Assembly (NCBI GenBank): GCA_023254445.1
Contig: JALRLN010000073.1
Location: forward strand, 1-6,638
DNA from: Candidatus Poseidoniaceae archaeon
GTDB lineage: Archaea; Thermoplasmatota; Poseidoniia; Poseidoniales; Poseidoniaceae
DNA: 6,638 bases
Reading direction: 5' to 3'
The translations under genes were made by a program, and so were the position numbers. Below are positions 1-6,114 of the stretch, in pieces. Under the pieces are notes generated by a model. That model did not search any database and had not been told where the DNA came from. It saw nothing but the letters and a program-made list of their open reading frames with translations. Each line of letters begins with the position of its first letter. Positions within the stretch are counted from its first letter, which is position 1.

Positions 1-2
1 AT

Positions 3-1736
3 CACGCCCGCCTTTCCATGCAGGGTCCAAACGACGGACGCCTGGCCGTCGAAGCAGGTTCGAACGCAAGCCTCGCCCTGATGCTGACGCCAACCGGGAC
101 CTTGGACCTCAGCCTGACGATGTCCACCTCGGGCCTGCCAAGCGGCGTGGCCCTCGTTGGCTTGCCCTCGTCGCCTCTCGACCTCGCAGCAGGGGCCGAC
201 CCGGTGAGCCTCGACCTTGAGGTGGTGGCGGCCGACAACGCCGCCGTCGGATCGCACGAGGTGATCATCGTCTGCACGGACGCGGACGGAGCGTCGTGGT
301 CGTTGAGCCTCGACCTGCAGATCTCCCAACGTCGGGGTGTGGACATCCTCCCCATGCTTGGAAGCGGGCAAGGTGACGCACCGCTGGACGACCCCGAGGA
401 CACCTTCCCCGGCTCACCGGTGGTTGGCGGTCGTGCTCCCGTCAACGCCAGCGTGACCGTCGTCAACACCGGTGCCTCCACGGCCACCTTCCTCTTGTCC
501 ACGGAAGCGGTGGCCGATGGCGGACTCAGCGGGCTGTCCGTGGCCTTCGATTCAAGCGTGGTCACCCTCGAAGCTGGCGCCAGCAGCACCGTCGGGTTCT
601 CGCTGGACCACGCCGGCACCACACTCGCGGACGGCCACCGTTGGCAGTTCCGCATCGTCGCGTCGTTGTCCACGGACGGTACCGTGCAGGACGCCATCGT
701 CATGACCGCTGTTTACCAGACGCAGCAGGTGGGCCTGCAGGTCTTGCTCGCCTCGGACGAGGTCGAAGCAGGCGGCACCGTCAGCGGAACGCTGGTGCTG
801 ACCTCTCGCGTTCACGACCGCCTTTCCCTGACGTCAACCGGTGCGGTCTGCACCCTCCCTCAGGCGTTGGACGTCAGCGGCGCCACCGAGGCCCTCCCCT
901 GGTCCTGTGACGTGCCGACCGGCGCCGAAGCCGGGGCCTTCTCCATCGTCATCAACGCGAACAGCGCGGTGGCAGGACCGACGTCCAACCCCTCGGCCAG
1001 CACAACCCTGAACGTGACCGTTCGCTCCGGATGGACGGCCGAGCAACCCCTCAGCATTGTTGTCGAAGACACCTCGCTCATCCTGGACGTTGACGGCTCG
1101 ACCCACACGGTGGTTCGGGTGACGAACACCGCGAACGGGCCGGTCACCGGAACGATGTCGCTCGCTGGACGGAACCTTGCCTACGTGCAATATTCGTGGG
1201 TGGACATGCAATCGAACACGCGAAGTGCCTCCTTTTCCCTCGAGGCTGGCGAGACCGTCCGCTTCCAGCTTGAGCTTGTGAGCATGAAGTCGACCAGTGG
1301 TAGCGCGACGCCCGAAGTCTTGGCCATCTACGCCCTTGATGGCGTCCAGCGCACCGATTCAGGCGGTGAAGTGGAGGTCGAGATCGTTGGCGCACCGCTC
1401 GCTCCTTCAGGCATGGACCTCGGTGTGTTCACACTCTCCAACAAGGACAGCCTCCTTTTGTTGGCCTCCGGCTGGGTCCTGAGCGTCCTGCTCGTCGGTC
1501 TGCTGCGCATCAGCAGGCGGTCCAAGGTCACGTCCACGCCCGAGGTCGAGCAACAGCAGGAGGAGGACGTCGAAGAGGACCTGCCGGAACTCGGGCACAA
1601 CGAGGCACGGATGGAGGACGGCGGTCGGGTGGTGTGCCCGAACTGCGACAGCGCCCTTGGGGTGCCGTCGGGCAGCGTCGCCCCGTTCCGCTTCACGTGC
1701 CCCCGGTGCGCTTCCGGCATTCGTGTCGTGGAGTGA
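3..1736 (+). CDS. Surface protein with Ig/CARDB-like modules, one TM helix and a cytoplasmic zinc ribbon (5' partial)
   Basis: Not a recognised named gene. The frame is open to the left window edge and no signal peptide is visible, so the true start is probably upstream; the first in-frame ATG is at 18, and residue numbers below count from it. Residues 1-105, 140-235, 238-335 and 345-457 look like four beta-sandwich modules of the NEW3/CARDB/Ig kind, with alternating hydrophobic strands and 'VVNTG' and 'RVTNTANG' turns typical of such domains. Cys278 and Cys297 in the third module could form a disulfide. A hydrophobic helix at about 478-497 is followed by basic residues (RISRRSK), giving an outside-to-inside orientation. 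The tail has a Glu-rich linker (511-535) and then CPNC-x17-CPRC (Cys540, 543, 561, 564), a classic four-cysteine zinc ribbon. I infer a cell-surface adhesin, receptor or stalk with an intracellular zinc-binding module. Its ligand is unknown. The stop abuts the stop of the converging trmI gene. Confidence 0.85.
   Translation, partial: HARLSMQGPNDGRLAVEAGSNASLALMLTPTGTLDLSLTMSTSGLPSGVALVGLPSSPLDLAAGADPVSLDLEVVAADNAAVGSHEVIIVCTDADGASWSLSLDLQISQRRGVDILPMLGSGQGDAPLDDPEDTFPGSPVVGGRAPVNASVTVVNTGASTATFLLSTEAVADGGLSGLSVAFDSSVVTLEAGASSTVGFSLDHAGTTLADGHRWQFRIVASLSTDGTVQDAIVMTAVYQTQQVGLQVLLASDEVEAGGTVSGTLVLTSRVHDRLSLTSTGAVCTLPQALDVSGATEALPWSCDVPTGAEAGAFSIVINANSAVAGPTSNPSASTTLNVTVRSGWTAEQPLSIVVEDTSLILDVDGSTHTVVRVTNTANGPVTGTMSLAGRNLAYVQYSWVDMQSNTRSASFSLEAGETVRFQLELVSMKSTSGSATPEVLAIYALDGVQRTDSGGEVEVEIVGAPLAPSGMDLGVFTLSNKDSLLLLASGWVLSVLLVGLLRISRRSKVTSTPEVEQQQEEDVEEDLPELGHNEARMEDGGRVVCPNCDSALGVPSGSVAPFRFTCPRCASGIRVVE
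1635..1709 (+). other. Zinc-ribbon motif, CPNC-x17-CPRC
   Basis: The two CxxC knuckles are Cys540/Cys543 and Cys561/Cys564 of the surface protein ending at 1736. They lie about 43 residues after the membrane helix, at the extreme C-terminus. By the positive-inside rule this places them in the cytoplasm. The spacing fits a rubredoxin-like zinc ribbon. Metal binding is inferred from the motif only. Confidence 0.8.
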
Positions 1737-2528
1737 TCAAGCCCCTCGCTTCTGAGCGAACAGCAGGAAGGCCGTATGGCCGAAGGGCCCGTTGGAGGGA
1801 CGCATGCCACCTCGGCTGGCCCGAGTCCACGGGCGCTCCATGATTTCTCCCGCCCACTCGACCTCGAGGCCTGCTGCTTCCACGGCCTCCCAGCAGCGTT
1901 CGAGTTGGGCGGTGACGGGGCAATAGCATGCCATTCGGCCGCCAACGGCAAGCAAGGGGGCCAAGGCCTGAATGGAACGGACGTGGTCTGCCATGTCGAG
2001 CACCACGGCGTTGAGGCCTTGTGGAGCAGCGGACGCGACGCCGTCAACCACTTCCTCGACCAAGCCTTCGAAGTGGGTGTGCGTGGGTCCGTCGACCCAC
2101 GCCTCGTCGGCGCGCCGAAGGTTGGTGAGGCCAACCGATGCGTGTTCGGGTCGTGGCTCAACCGTGATGTGGTGCCCGTTGGCTCCGAGCGCGCGCGTGA
2201 TGTGCAGGCCAAGTCCCGCGCTCCCAAGCCCTGCCTCCCGCACCACGTCGTCCCTGCCGATCCCAAGCCGGGCCACGAGGATGCCTGCGTCCTTGTCGCC
2301 AATCGTTTGCGCACGACGGGCCATGCCTCGTCGCAGTTCAGGCAGTCCCGTGGGCAGGACGCGGACGGCTTTTCCTGCGAGTTCAACCTCGTTTCCTTCA
2401 CCAACATCCGCGACCAGCGACGCAGTGTCGACAACGCCGAGGCCCTTGGCCTTCGTCCCGCCTTCTTCGATGGGGAGGACCCACGTGCGGTCGTCTTCGC
2501 CCACCAAGGAGATGAAACCGCGCGCCAT
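1737..2528 (-). CDS. trmI: tRNA (adenine-N1)-methyltransferase, TrmI / GCD14 family
   Basis: This 263-residue protein is about the usual length for archaeal and bacterial TrmI. The family uses S-adenosylmethionine to make m1A in the T-loop; in archaea positions 57/58 are targeted, with m1A57 serving as precursor of 1-methylinosine. The N-terminal beta domain (about 1-65) is followed by the Rossmann-like methyltransferase domain. Visible landmarks are 'QTIGDKDAGILVARLGI' (74-90), the SAM-binding loop E98-A-G-L-G-S-A-G105, the acidic residue after strand 2 (E124 in TVEPRPE), D178 in VVLDMAD at motif IV, and the family C-terminal signature MRP...GHTAFLLFAQK (242-260). The usual 'D..P-W' after the motif IV aspartate is replaced by DMADHV. 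The start ATG at 2526-2528 has an AT-rich box at 2549-2554, which favours a leaderless start there. The gene diverges from the thioredoxin-like surface gene and converges with the upstream surface gene at zero spacing. Assignment to the family is firm; site specificity is inferred. Confidence 0.93.
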   Translation of the reverse strand: MARGFISLVGEDDRTWVLPIEEGGTKAKGLGVVDTASLVADVGEGNEVELAGKAVRVLPTGLPELRRGMARRAQTIGDKDAGILVARLGIGRDDVVREAGLGSAGLGLHITRALGANGHHITVEPRPEHASVGLTNLRRADEAWVDGPTHTHFEGLVEEVVDGVASAAPQGLNAVVLDMADHVRSIQALAPLLAVGGRMACYCPVTAQLERCWEAVEAAGLEVEWAGEIMERPWTRASRGGMRPSNGPFGHTAFLLFAQKRGA

Positions 2529-2548
2529 GTGCAGGCGAGCGGTGCTGC

Positions 2549-2554
2549 TATTTT
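2549..2554 (-). promoter_or_regulatory. Putative archaeal TATA box of trmI
   Basis: Read on the minus strand this is AAAATA within GTGAAAATAGC, an A/T run standing out in GC-rich DNA. Its centre is about 24 nt upstream of the trmI ATG. Archaeal TATA boxes lie about 25-27 nt before the transcription start, so transcription would begin at or next to the start codon. No Shine-Dalgarno sequence is seen before this ATG, in keeping with a leaderless mRNA. Confidence 0.5.
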
Positions 2555-2588
2555 CACGCCTTCGACGATGAAACGTTCACCACCACCC

Positions 2589-2595
2589 TTCATAA
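2589..2595 (+). promoter_or_regulatory. Putative archaeal TATA box of the thioredoxin-like surface gene
   Basis: TTCATAA is centred about 26 nt upstream of the ATG at 2618, the spacing expected if transcription starts at the start codon. A purine-rich GGAGAGG at 2599-2605 could instead act as a Shine-Dalgarno, but its 12-nt distance to the ATG is long, and it lies within the stretch that a leaderless transcript would not include. The match to a TATA consensus is imperfect. Confidence 0.45.
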
Positions 2596-2617
2596 GCCGG
2601 AGAGGCGTCCACAACCC

Positions 2618-5600
2618 ATGCAGATGCTGCGGACGCTCTCCTTGCTCATGATTGCCATGTACCTCGGCAGCCTTGCCGGGGCGATGACCGGGACCCTCCT
2701 CGTTGAGGCACCGGTGCTTGAGGACGAGCAGGTCGTCCTTGAAGCCCCGAGCCCTGGGCACGTGGTCTTTGGGCAGTACATCTCTTCGGACAACTGCCCC
2801 CACTGCGCCAAGAACGGCGGTGGTTCGGAGTCCCACCACAACCTGAAGGTCTCCAACCCTGACGAGTACGTCTACCTCACGTACATGTCCGTGTCCTACG
2901 GGGACACCGACACGGCCCGTGCCGGCAACATCGGCCCATACAACTGGGCATGGACGACCTCCGGCGCACCGATCGCCTACTTCGGCGACCGCACCGACAG
3001 CGCGAACATGAAGTCCGGAGCGGACACGAGCGGGTCGAACTACGACAGCATCTTCAGCAACGGTGGCGGCATGCACTCCACGGTCAACGACTACAAGATG
3101 TCCGCTTCCGTTTCCCCGAACGGCAACGTGTTTGACATCTCCATCGATTACCAATACATCGGCAGCGGCACGGCCGCGACCAACCTCAACCTGTACGCGG
3201 CCATCGTGGAGCAGGATTGCACCACCTACACCTACAACAACATGGGCGCGAACATGCTCGCGCACGGCTACAACTGCTGGATGGGTTGGCTCACCGCTGG
3301 TGACACCTACCGCACGTCGTCGGGCGGCACGGGTTCGGCCTTCGAAACCGTCTCCCCGACCAGCACCTCACAGTCCGTGACCTGGTCCAGCGTCCCCACG
3401 TCCCTGATTCAGGGCGGTTCCTCGAACGTCGCTGTGATCGGTGTGCTCATGTCCGGTTCGACCGTCTCGCTCGGCGGCAGCACGCCCCACGTGTACCACG
3501 CCATCGATTCCACGATGGGTCCCAAGATGGACATCGGACTTGGCAGCTTCAGCGTCAGCAACAGCGCCGCGAGCGGCTCCTACCTCAACGGCGACGTCCT
3601 CGACCTCTCCGTGAACGTGAACAACGTCGGCGACCTTGACTACGTGGACGGTGGCGATGTGGAGTTCTACTACCGCGACGGCGCGAACCGCGTCAGCATC
3701 GGCTCCCCGCAGGCCCTCCCCTCAAGCATCACCACGACCGGTGCGGGCTCGACGGCCACGTACACCACCACCTTCGACACCAGTTCCTTGCCAGCGAGCG
3801 CATGGAGCACGACCTTCGGGGCCCGGCTGACGGGCTTGACCGGCGACACCCGCTCGGAGAACAACGAGTTGACCGCGGCCATGGACCACGACCGACCCCC
3901 CCTCGTGAAGACGCCTCAGTTCAGCGCGACCAGCGTTGAGCGTGGCGACCCGATGACGGTGACGGTGAGCGCGGACGCGAACGACGACGTGGACACCATC
4001 CAGACCATCACTTTCGACGTCGAGAGCCGCAAGACCGGCACGACCGAATGGTCGTCGGACCTCATCAGCGGCGGTGAAACCGTCGTCTGGGAAGGCACGG
4101 ATTACGAAGGCCGCGAATACACTTTCTCGACGACCACGGACATGGACGCCGGCACCTACGACATTCGCGTGCGCGCCGTGGACGACCGTGACCAGGTGTC
4201 GGACTGGCGCGAGGTCATCGGCGTGGACGCCGTCACCGTGACCAACGCACCGCCGACGGTGGTGGCCGAACCCGTCCCGACCGTGATGTGCGACGTTCCG
4301 ACCAAAGTCGACCTCACCGGTCACGTGCTCGACAAGGAGTCCGACCTGAGCGAGTTGACCATCACTTCCTCCGCGTCCTCCTTCCTTGGGTGGGACGCTT
4401 CCACCCAAGAGATCGAAGTTCTGTTCGCCTTCAGCGACATCGGCGGCTGCCCGCTCGGGCAGAACGGCATCGAAATCCAGGTGGACGACGGCGAGGACTA
4501 CGGTGGCTCACTCCCCTACGGGACGCTCCTGTTCAACGTCATCGAAAACGGCCAGCCCCGCTGGATGGGCCTGCCGACCAAGACGGTTGACGAGGGAGGC
4601 AGCGACCAATTCATGCTCTACCCCTACGTCACGGACACCGACGACGAAGGAAACTCGGTGTCGTCGAGCGGCCTGATGCTCTCCATCGTGAGCAACTCCA
4701 ACCCCGAAGTCTTCACCGTCTCGCTGGAGAACGGCATCCTCGCCTACGAAGCCGTGGACGACGACGTCAACGGCGAGACCACCGTCACGATCCGTGCCAG
4801 CGACGGTGAGCAGAGCGCCGACCAGACCATCCTGCTCAAGGTCGTGCCCATCAACGACGCGCCCCGCATGGACCTCGGCGACCTCGCGTCGCTCGAACTC
4901 AAGCGCGGCAAGTCCTACGTGTACGACCTCGCGAGCCTTGTCTACGACATCGACGACGACGACGACCCCTTCCTGATGGTCACCCCGAGCGAATCGGGCG
5001 CTGCGCGCTACGACCTGTTTACAGGATTGATGACGGTTGAGTTCGAAGAACTTGGTCAGCAGACGATCACGGTCACCGCGCAGGACAAGTACGACTCCAA
5101 CAGCTACACCATCAACGTGAACGTGTACGACGCGAAGCCCTTCGTGGTCTCGGAGGACGGATCCGGTTACATGACCGTCGCGATGCAGGACGCCTACATC
5201 GGCGCCTCACCCACGGCCACCCTCATGCTAACCGACGCTGCACCCACCTTCACCACCCTTGAGAGCCAGTGGCAGATGTGCGAGGGTGCTACGGGCGTGT
5301 GCCTTGACCTCGTGATCAAGCCCCTCGACGTGACGGCGTCCGACCGAGGGTGGACGATGGAACTTGAATTCCCATCTCGCCCGTACGGCCTCCAGTTCGA
5401 CGATGACGTCAAACTCTCGTTGGTCGTTGGTACGGACGCGGCCGGTGAGGAATACAAGATGATGGCGCCGATGTACTGGCGCATCACCGACGAGGCTCCA
5501 GGGCCTGCAGACATGACCGCCGAGGAACTCACGGCACACGTGGCTGACCTTGAGGCCCGCATCGCAGCACTCGAAGCAGCGATGGCGGATGGCTCGGCCG

Positions 5601-6049
5601 ACGCCGGTGCGGCCTCGGCCTTGGAGAACCTGCAGGCGGACCTGGGCGATGCCTGTGCGGACGGTCGCGTGGAGTGCGCGTCCGATGACGTTCAGGGCGG
5701 TGGCGACACCGTCGACGAAGGCGGCATGAGCATGACCCTCATCCTGATCGTGGTCGGTGTGCTCGTGCTTGCGGCCCTCCTCGGCCTCATGTTCACCCGC
5801 GGTGGCTCTGGAGGCGAAGGCGACGTGAAGTGGGACGAGACCACGCTGCCTGCTGCAGACCTCGCTGCGAATTCGATGTACGGCGGTGCGCAGGAGATCT
5901 TCCAGCAGCCCATGGCGGCTGCTCCTCCGATGCCCGCCATGCCCGCTGCTCCTGCTGGACCCCCCCTGCCCGCTGGCGGCCTGCCCGCCGGTTGGACCAT
6001 GGAGCAGTGGGTCCACTACGGTCAGCAGTACCTCGACCAGCTCCAGTGA
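2618..6049 (+). CDS. Large secreted, membrane-anchored protein with thioredoxin/Omp28-like domain, CARDB and cadherin-like modules
   Basis: A 1143-residue protein without an established name. Residues 1-22 form a signal peptide (a single Arg, a hydrophobic core, then LAGA); Met3 is an alternative start. Residues 45-300 form a thioredoxin-like domain of Omp28-related type, with the redox motif C60-P-H-C63 after the FGQYISSDN strand, followed by a beta-rich part containing Cys201 and Cys220. Residues 305-425 resemble a CARDB module. About 428-545 is an Ig/FN3-like module. About 546-645 (Cys558, Cys611), 646-747 (ending VVPINDAP) and 748-840 are cadherin-like, with Asp-rich turns including five consecutive Asp at 779-783 that may bind calcium. 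Residues 841-958 are another beta module with Cys888/Cys895. A short coiled coil (966-990), a Cys pair (1013/1020), a membrane helix (1038-1059) and an 84-residue cytoplasmic tail follow. The tail is Ala/Pro/Met-rich and ends in a Trp/Tyr motif (W1126, W1131, Y1134, Y1138). I infer an outward-facing surface protein with possible thiol-disulfide or metal chemistry at its tip. An electron donor and substrate are unknown. Confidence 0.9.
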   Translation: MQMLRTLSLLMIAMYLGSLAGAMTGTLLVEAPVLEDEQVVLEAPSPGHVVFGQYISSDNCPHCAKNGGGSESHHNLKVSNPDEYVYLTYMSVSYGDTDTARAGNIGPYNWAWTTSGAPIAYFGDRTDSANMKSGADTSGSNYDSIFSNGGGMHSTVNDYKMSASVSPNGNVFDISIDYQYIGSGTAATNLNLYAAIVEQDCTTYTYNNMGANMLAHGYNCWMGWLTAGDTYRTSSGGTGSAFETVSPTSTSQSVTWSSVPTSLIQGGSSNVAVIGVLMSGSTVSLGGSTPHVYHAIDSTMGPKMDIGLGSFSVSNSAASGSYLNGDVLDLSVNVNNVGDLDYVDGGDVEFYYRDGANRVSIGSPQALPSSITTTGAGSTATYTTTFDTSSLPASAWSTTFGARLTGLTGDTRSENNELTAAMDHDRPPLVKTPQFSATSVERGDPMTVTVSADANDDVDTIQTITFDVESRKTGTTEWSSDLISGGETVVWEGTDYEGREYTFSTTTDMDAGTYDIRVRAVDDRDQVSDWREVIGVDAVTVTNAPPTVVAEPVPTVMCDVPTKVDLTGHVLDKESDLSELTITSSASSFLGWDASTQEIEVLFAFSDIGGCPLGQNGIEIQVDDGEDYGGSLPYGTLLFNVIENGQPRWMGLPTKTVDEGGSDQFMLYPYVTDTDDEGNSVSSSGLMLSIVSNSNPEVFTVSLENGILAYEAVDDDVNGETTVTIRASDGEQSADQTILLKVVPINDAPRMDLGDLASLELKRGKSYVYDLASLVYDIDDDDDPFLMVTPSESGAARYDLFTGLMTVEFEELGQQTITVTAQDKYDSNSYTINVNVYDAKPFVVSEDGSGYMTVAMQDAYIGASPTATLMLTDAAPTFTTLESQWQMCEGATGVCLDLVIKPLDVTASDRGWTMELEFPSRPYGLQFDDDVKLSLVVGTDAAGEEYKMMAPMYWRITDEAPGPADMTAEELTAHVADLEARIAALEAAMADGSADAGAASALENLQADLGDACADGRVECASDDVQGGGDTVDEGGMSMTLILIVVGVLVLAALLGLMFTRGGSGGEGDVKWDETTLPAADLAANSMYGGAQEIFQQPMAAAPPMPAMPAAPAGPPLPAGGLPAGWTMEQWVHYGQQYLDQLQ
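2795..2806 (+). other. CPHC redox motif (thioredoxin-like active site)
   Basis: This encodes Cys60-Pro-His-Cys63 of the large surface protein, placed after a predicted beta strand and before the rest of the first domain, as in thioredoxin-fold proteins. CPHC is also the active-site sequence of DsbA. Because the protein carries an N-terminal signal peptide and a C-terminal anchor, the motif should face outside the cell membrane. Activity is not shown by sequence alone. Confidence 0.75.
4952..4966 (+). repeat. Five tandem GAC codons (penta-Asp)
   Basis: Five consecutive GAC codons encode Asp779-783 in a cadherin-like module of the surface protein, just after YDI. Acidic runs at this place in cadherin-type repeats often contribute to calcium binding. 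The perfect trinucleotide repeat could also vary in copy number by slippage without breaking the frame. Confidence 0.7.
5978..6046 (+). other. C-terminal cytoplasmic tail motif, Trp/Tyr-rich
   Basis: The last 23 residues of the large surface protein (1121-1143) begin with Gly-Leu-Pro-Ala-Gly-Trp and carry Trp1126, Trp1131, Tyr1134 and Tyr1138. They follow a Pro/Ala/Met low-complexity linker (about 1098-1120). The segment looks like a small amphipathic helix or docking peptide on the inner face of the membrane. From memory, similar tails end other surface proteins of marine group II archaea, but I could not check this here. Confidence 0.55.
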
Positions 6050-6061
6050 GTGAGCCCGAGG

Positions 6062-6098
6062 CGCCCTGAGGGGCGGCTGAAAGCCTCAAAGGGGAGGC
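6062..6098 (+). other. Overlapping potential hairpins in the surface gene-lonB spacer
   Basis: The spacer holds a perfect 5-bp GC stem, CGCCC (6062-6066) with GGGCG (6071-6075) around a TGAG loop, only 12 nt after the upstream stop codon. An overlapping stem GGCT (6075-6078)/AGCC (6082-6085) and a third, GCCTC (6083-6087)/GAGGC (6094-6098), could also form. Adjacent stems exclude one another. No T-run follows, so this is not a standard archaeal or intrinsic terminator. In DNA this GC-rich, short stems arise easily by chance. Confidence 0.3.
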
Positions 6099-6114
6099 GA
6101 GCGCAGCAAGAGGC

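Noticed and set aside
1776..2651. A 291-codon plus-strand open frame
   Set aside because: It lies antisense to trmI, which has clear family motifs, and runs through the divergent promoter into the next gene. No recognisable protein features.
1328..3265. A 645-codon open frame on the minus strand
   Set aside because: It runs antisense to the end of the first surface gene and the start of the large one and overlaps trmI in another frame. Its translation is Arg/Val/Gly-rich with no domain. Long antisense frames are expected in DNA this GC-rich.
5912..5985. Possible tandem repeat in the Ala/Pro/Met-coding tract
   Set aside because: The repeated GCC/CCC/ATG-type codons reflect protein low complexity. 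Unit length and sequence are not regular enough to call a DNA repeat array.
5228..6016. A 262-codon minus-strand open frame opposite the C-terminal part of the large surface gene
   Set aside because: The plus frame there has modules, a TM helix and a structured tail. The antisense translation is His/Arg/Gly-rich and lacks any domain.
6062..6075. Transcription terminator after the large surface gene
   Set aside because: The stem is short and no T-rich tract follows, so it does not meet the criteria for an intrinsic or archaeal oligo-T terminator.
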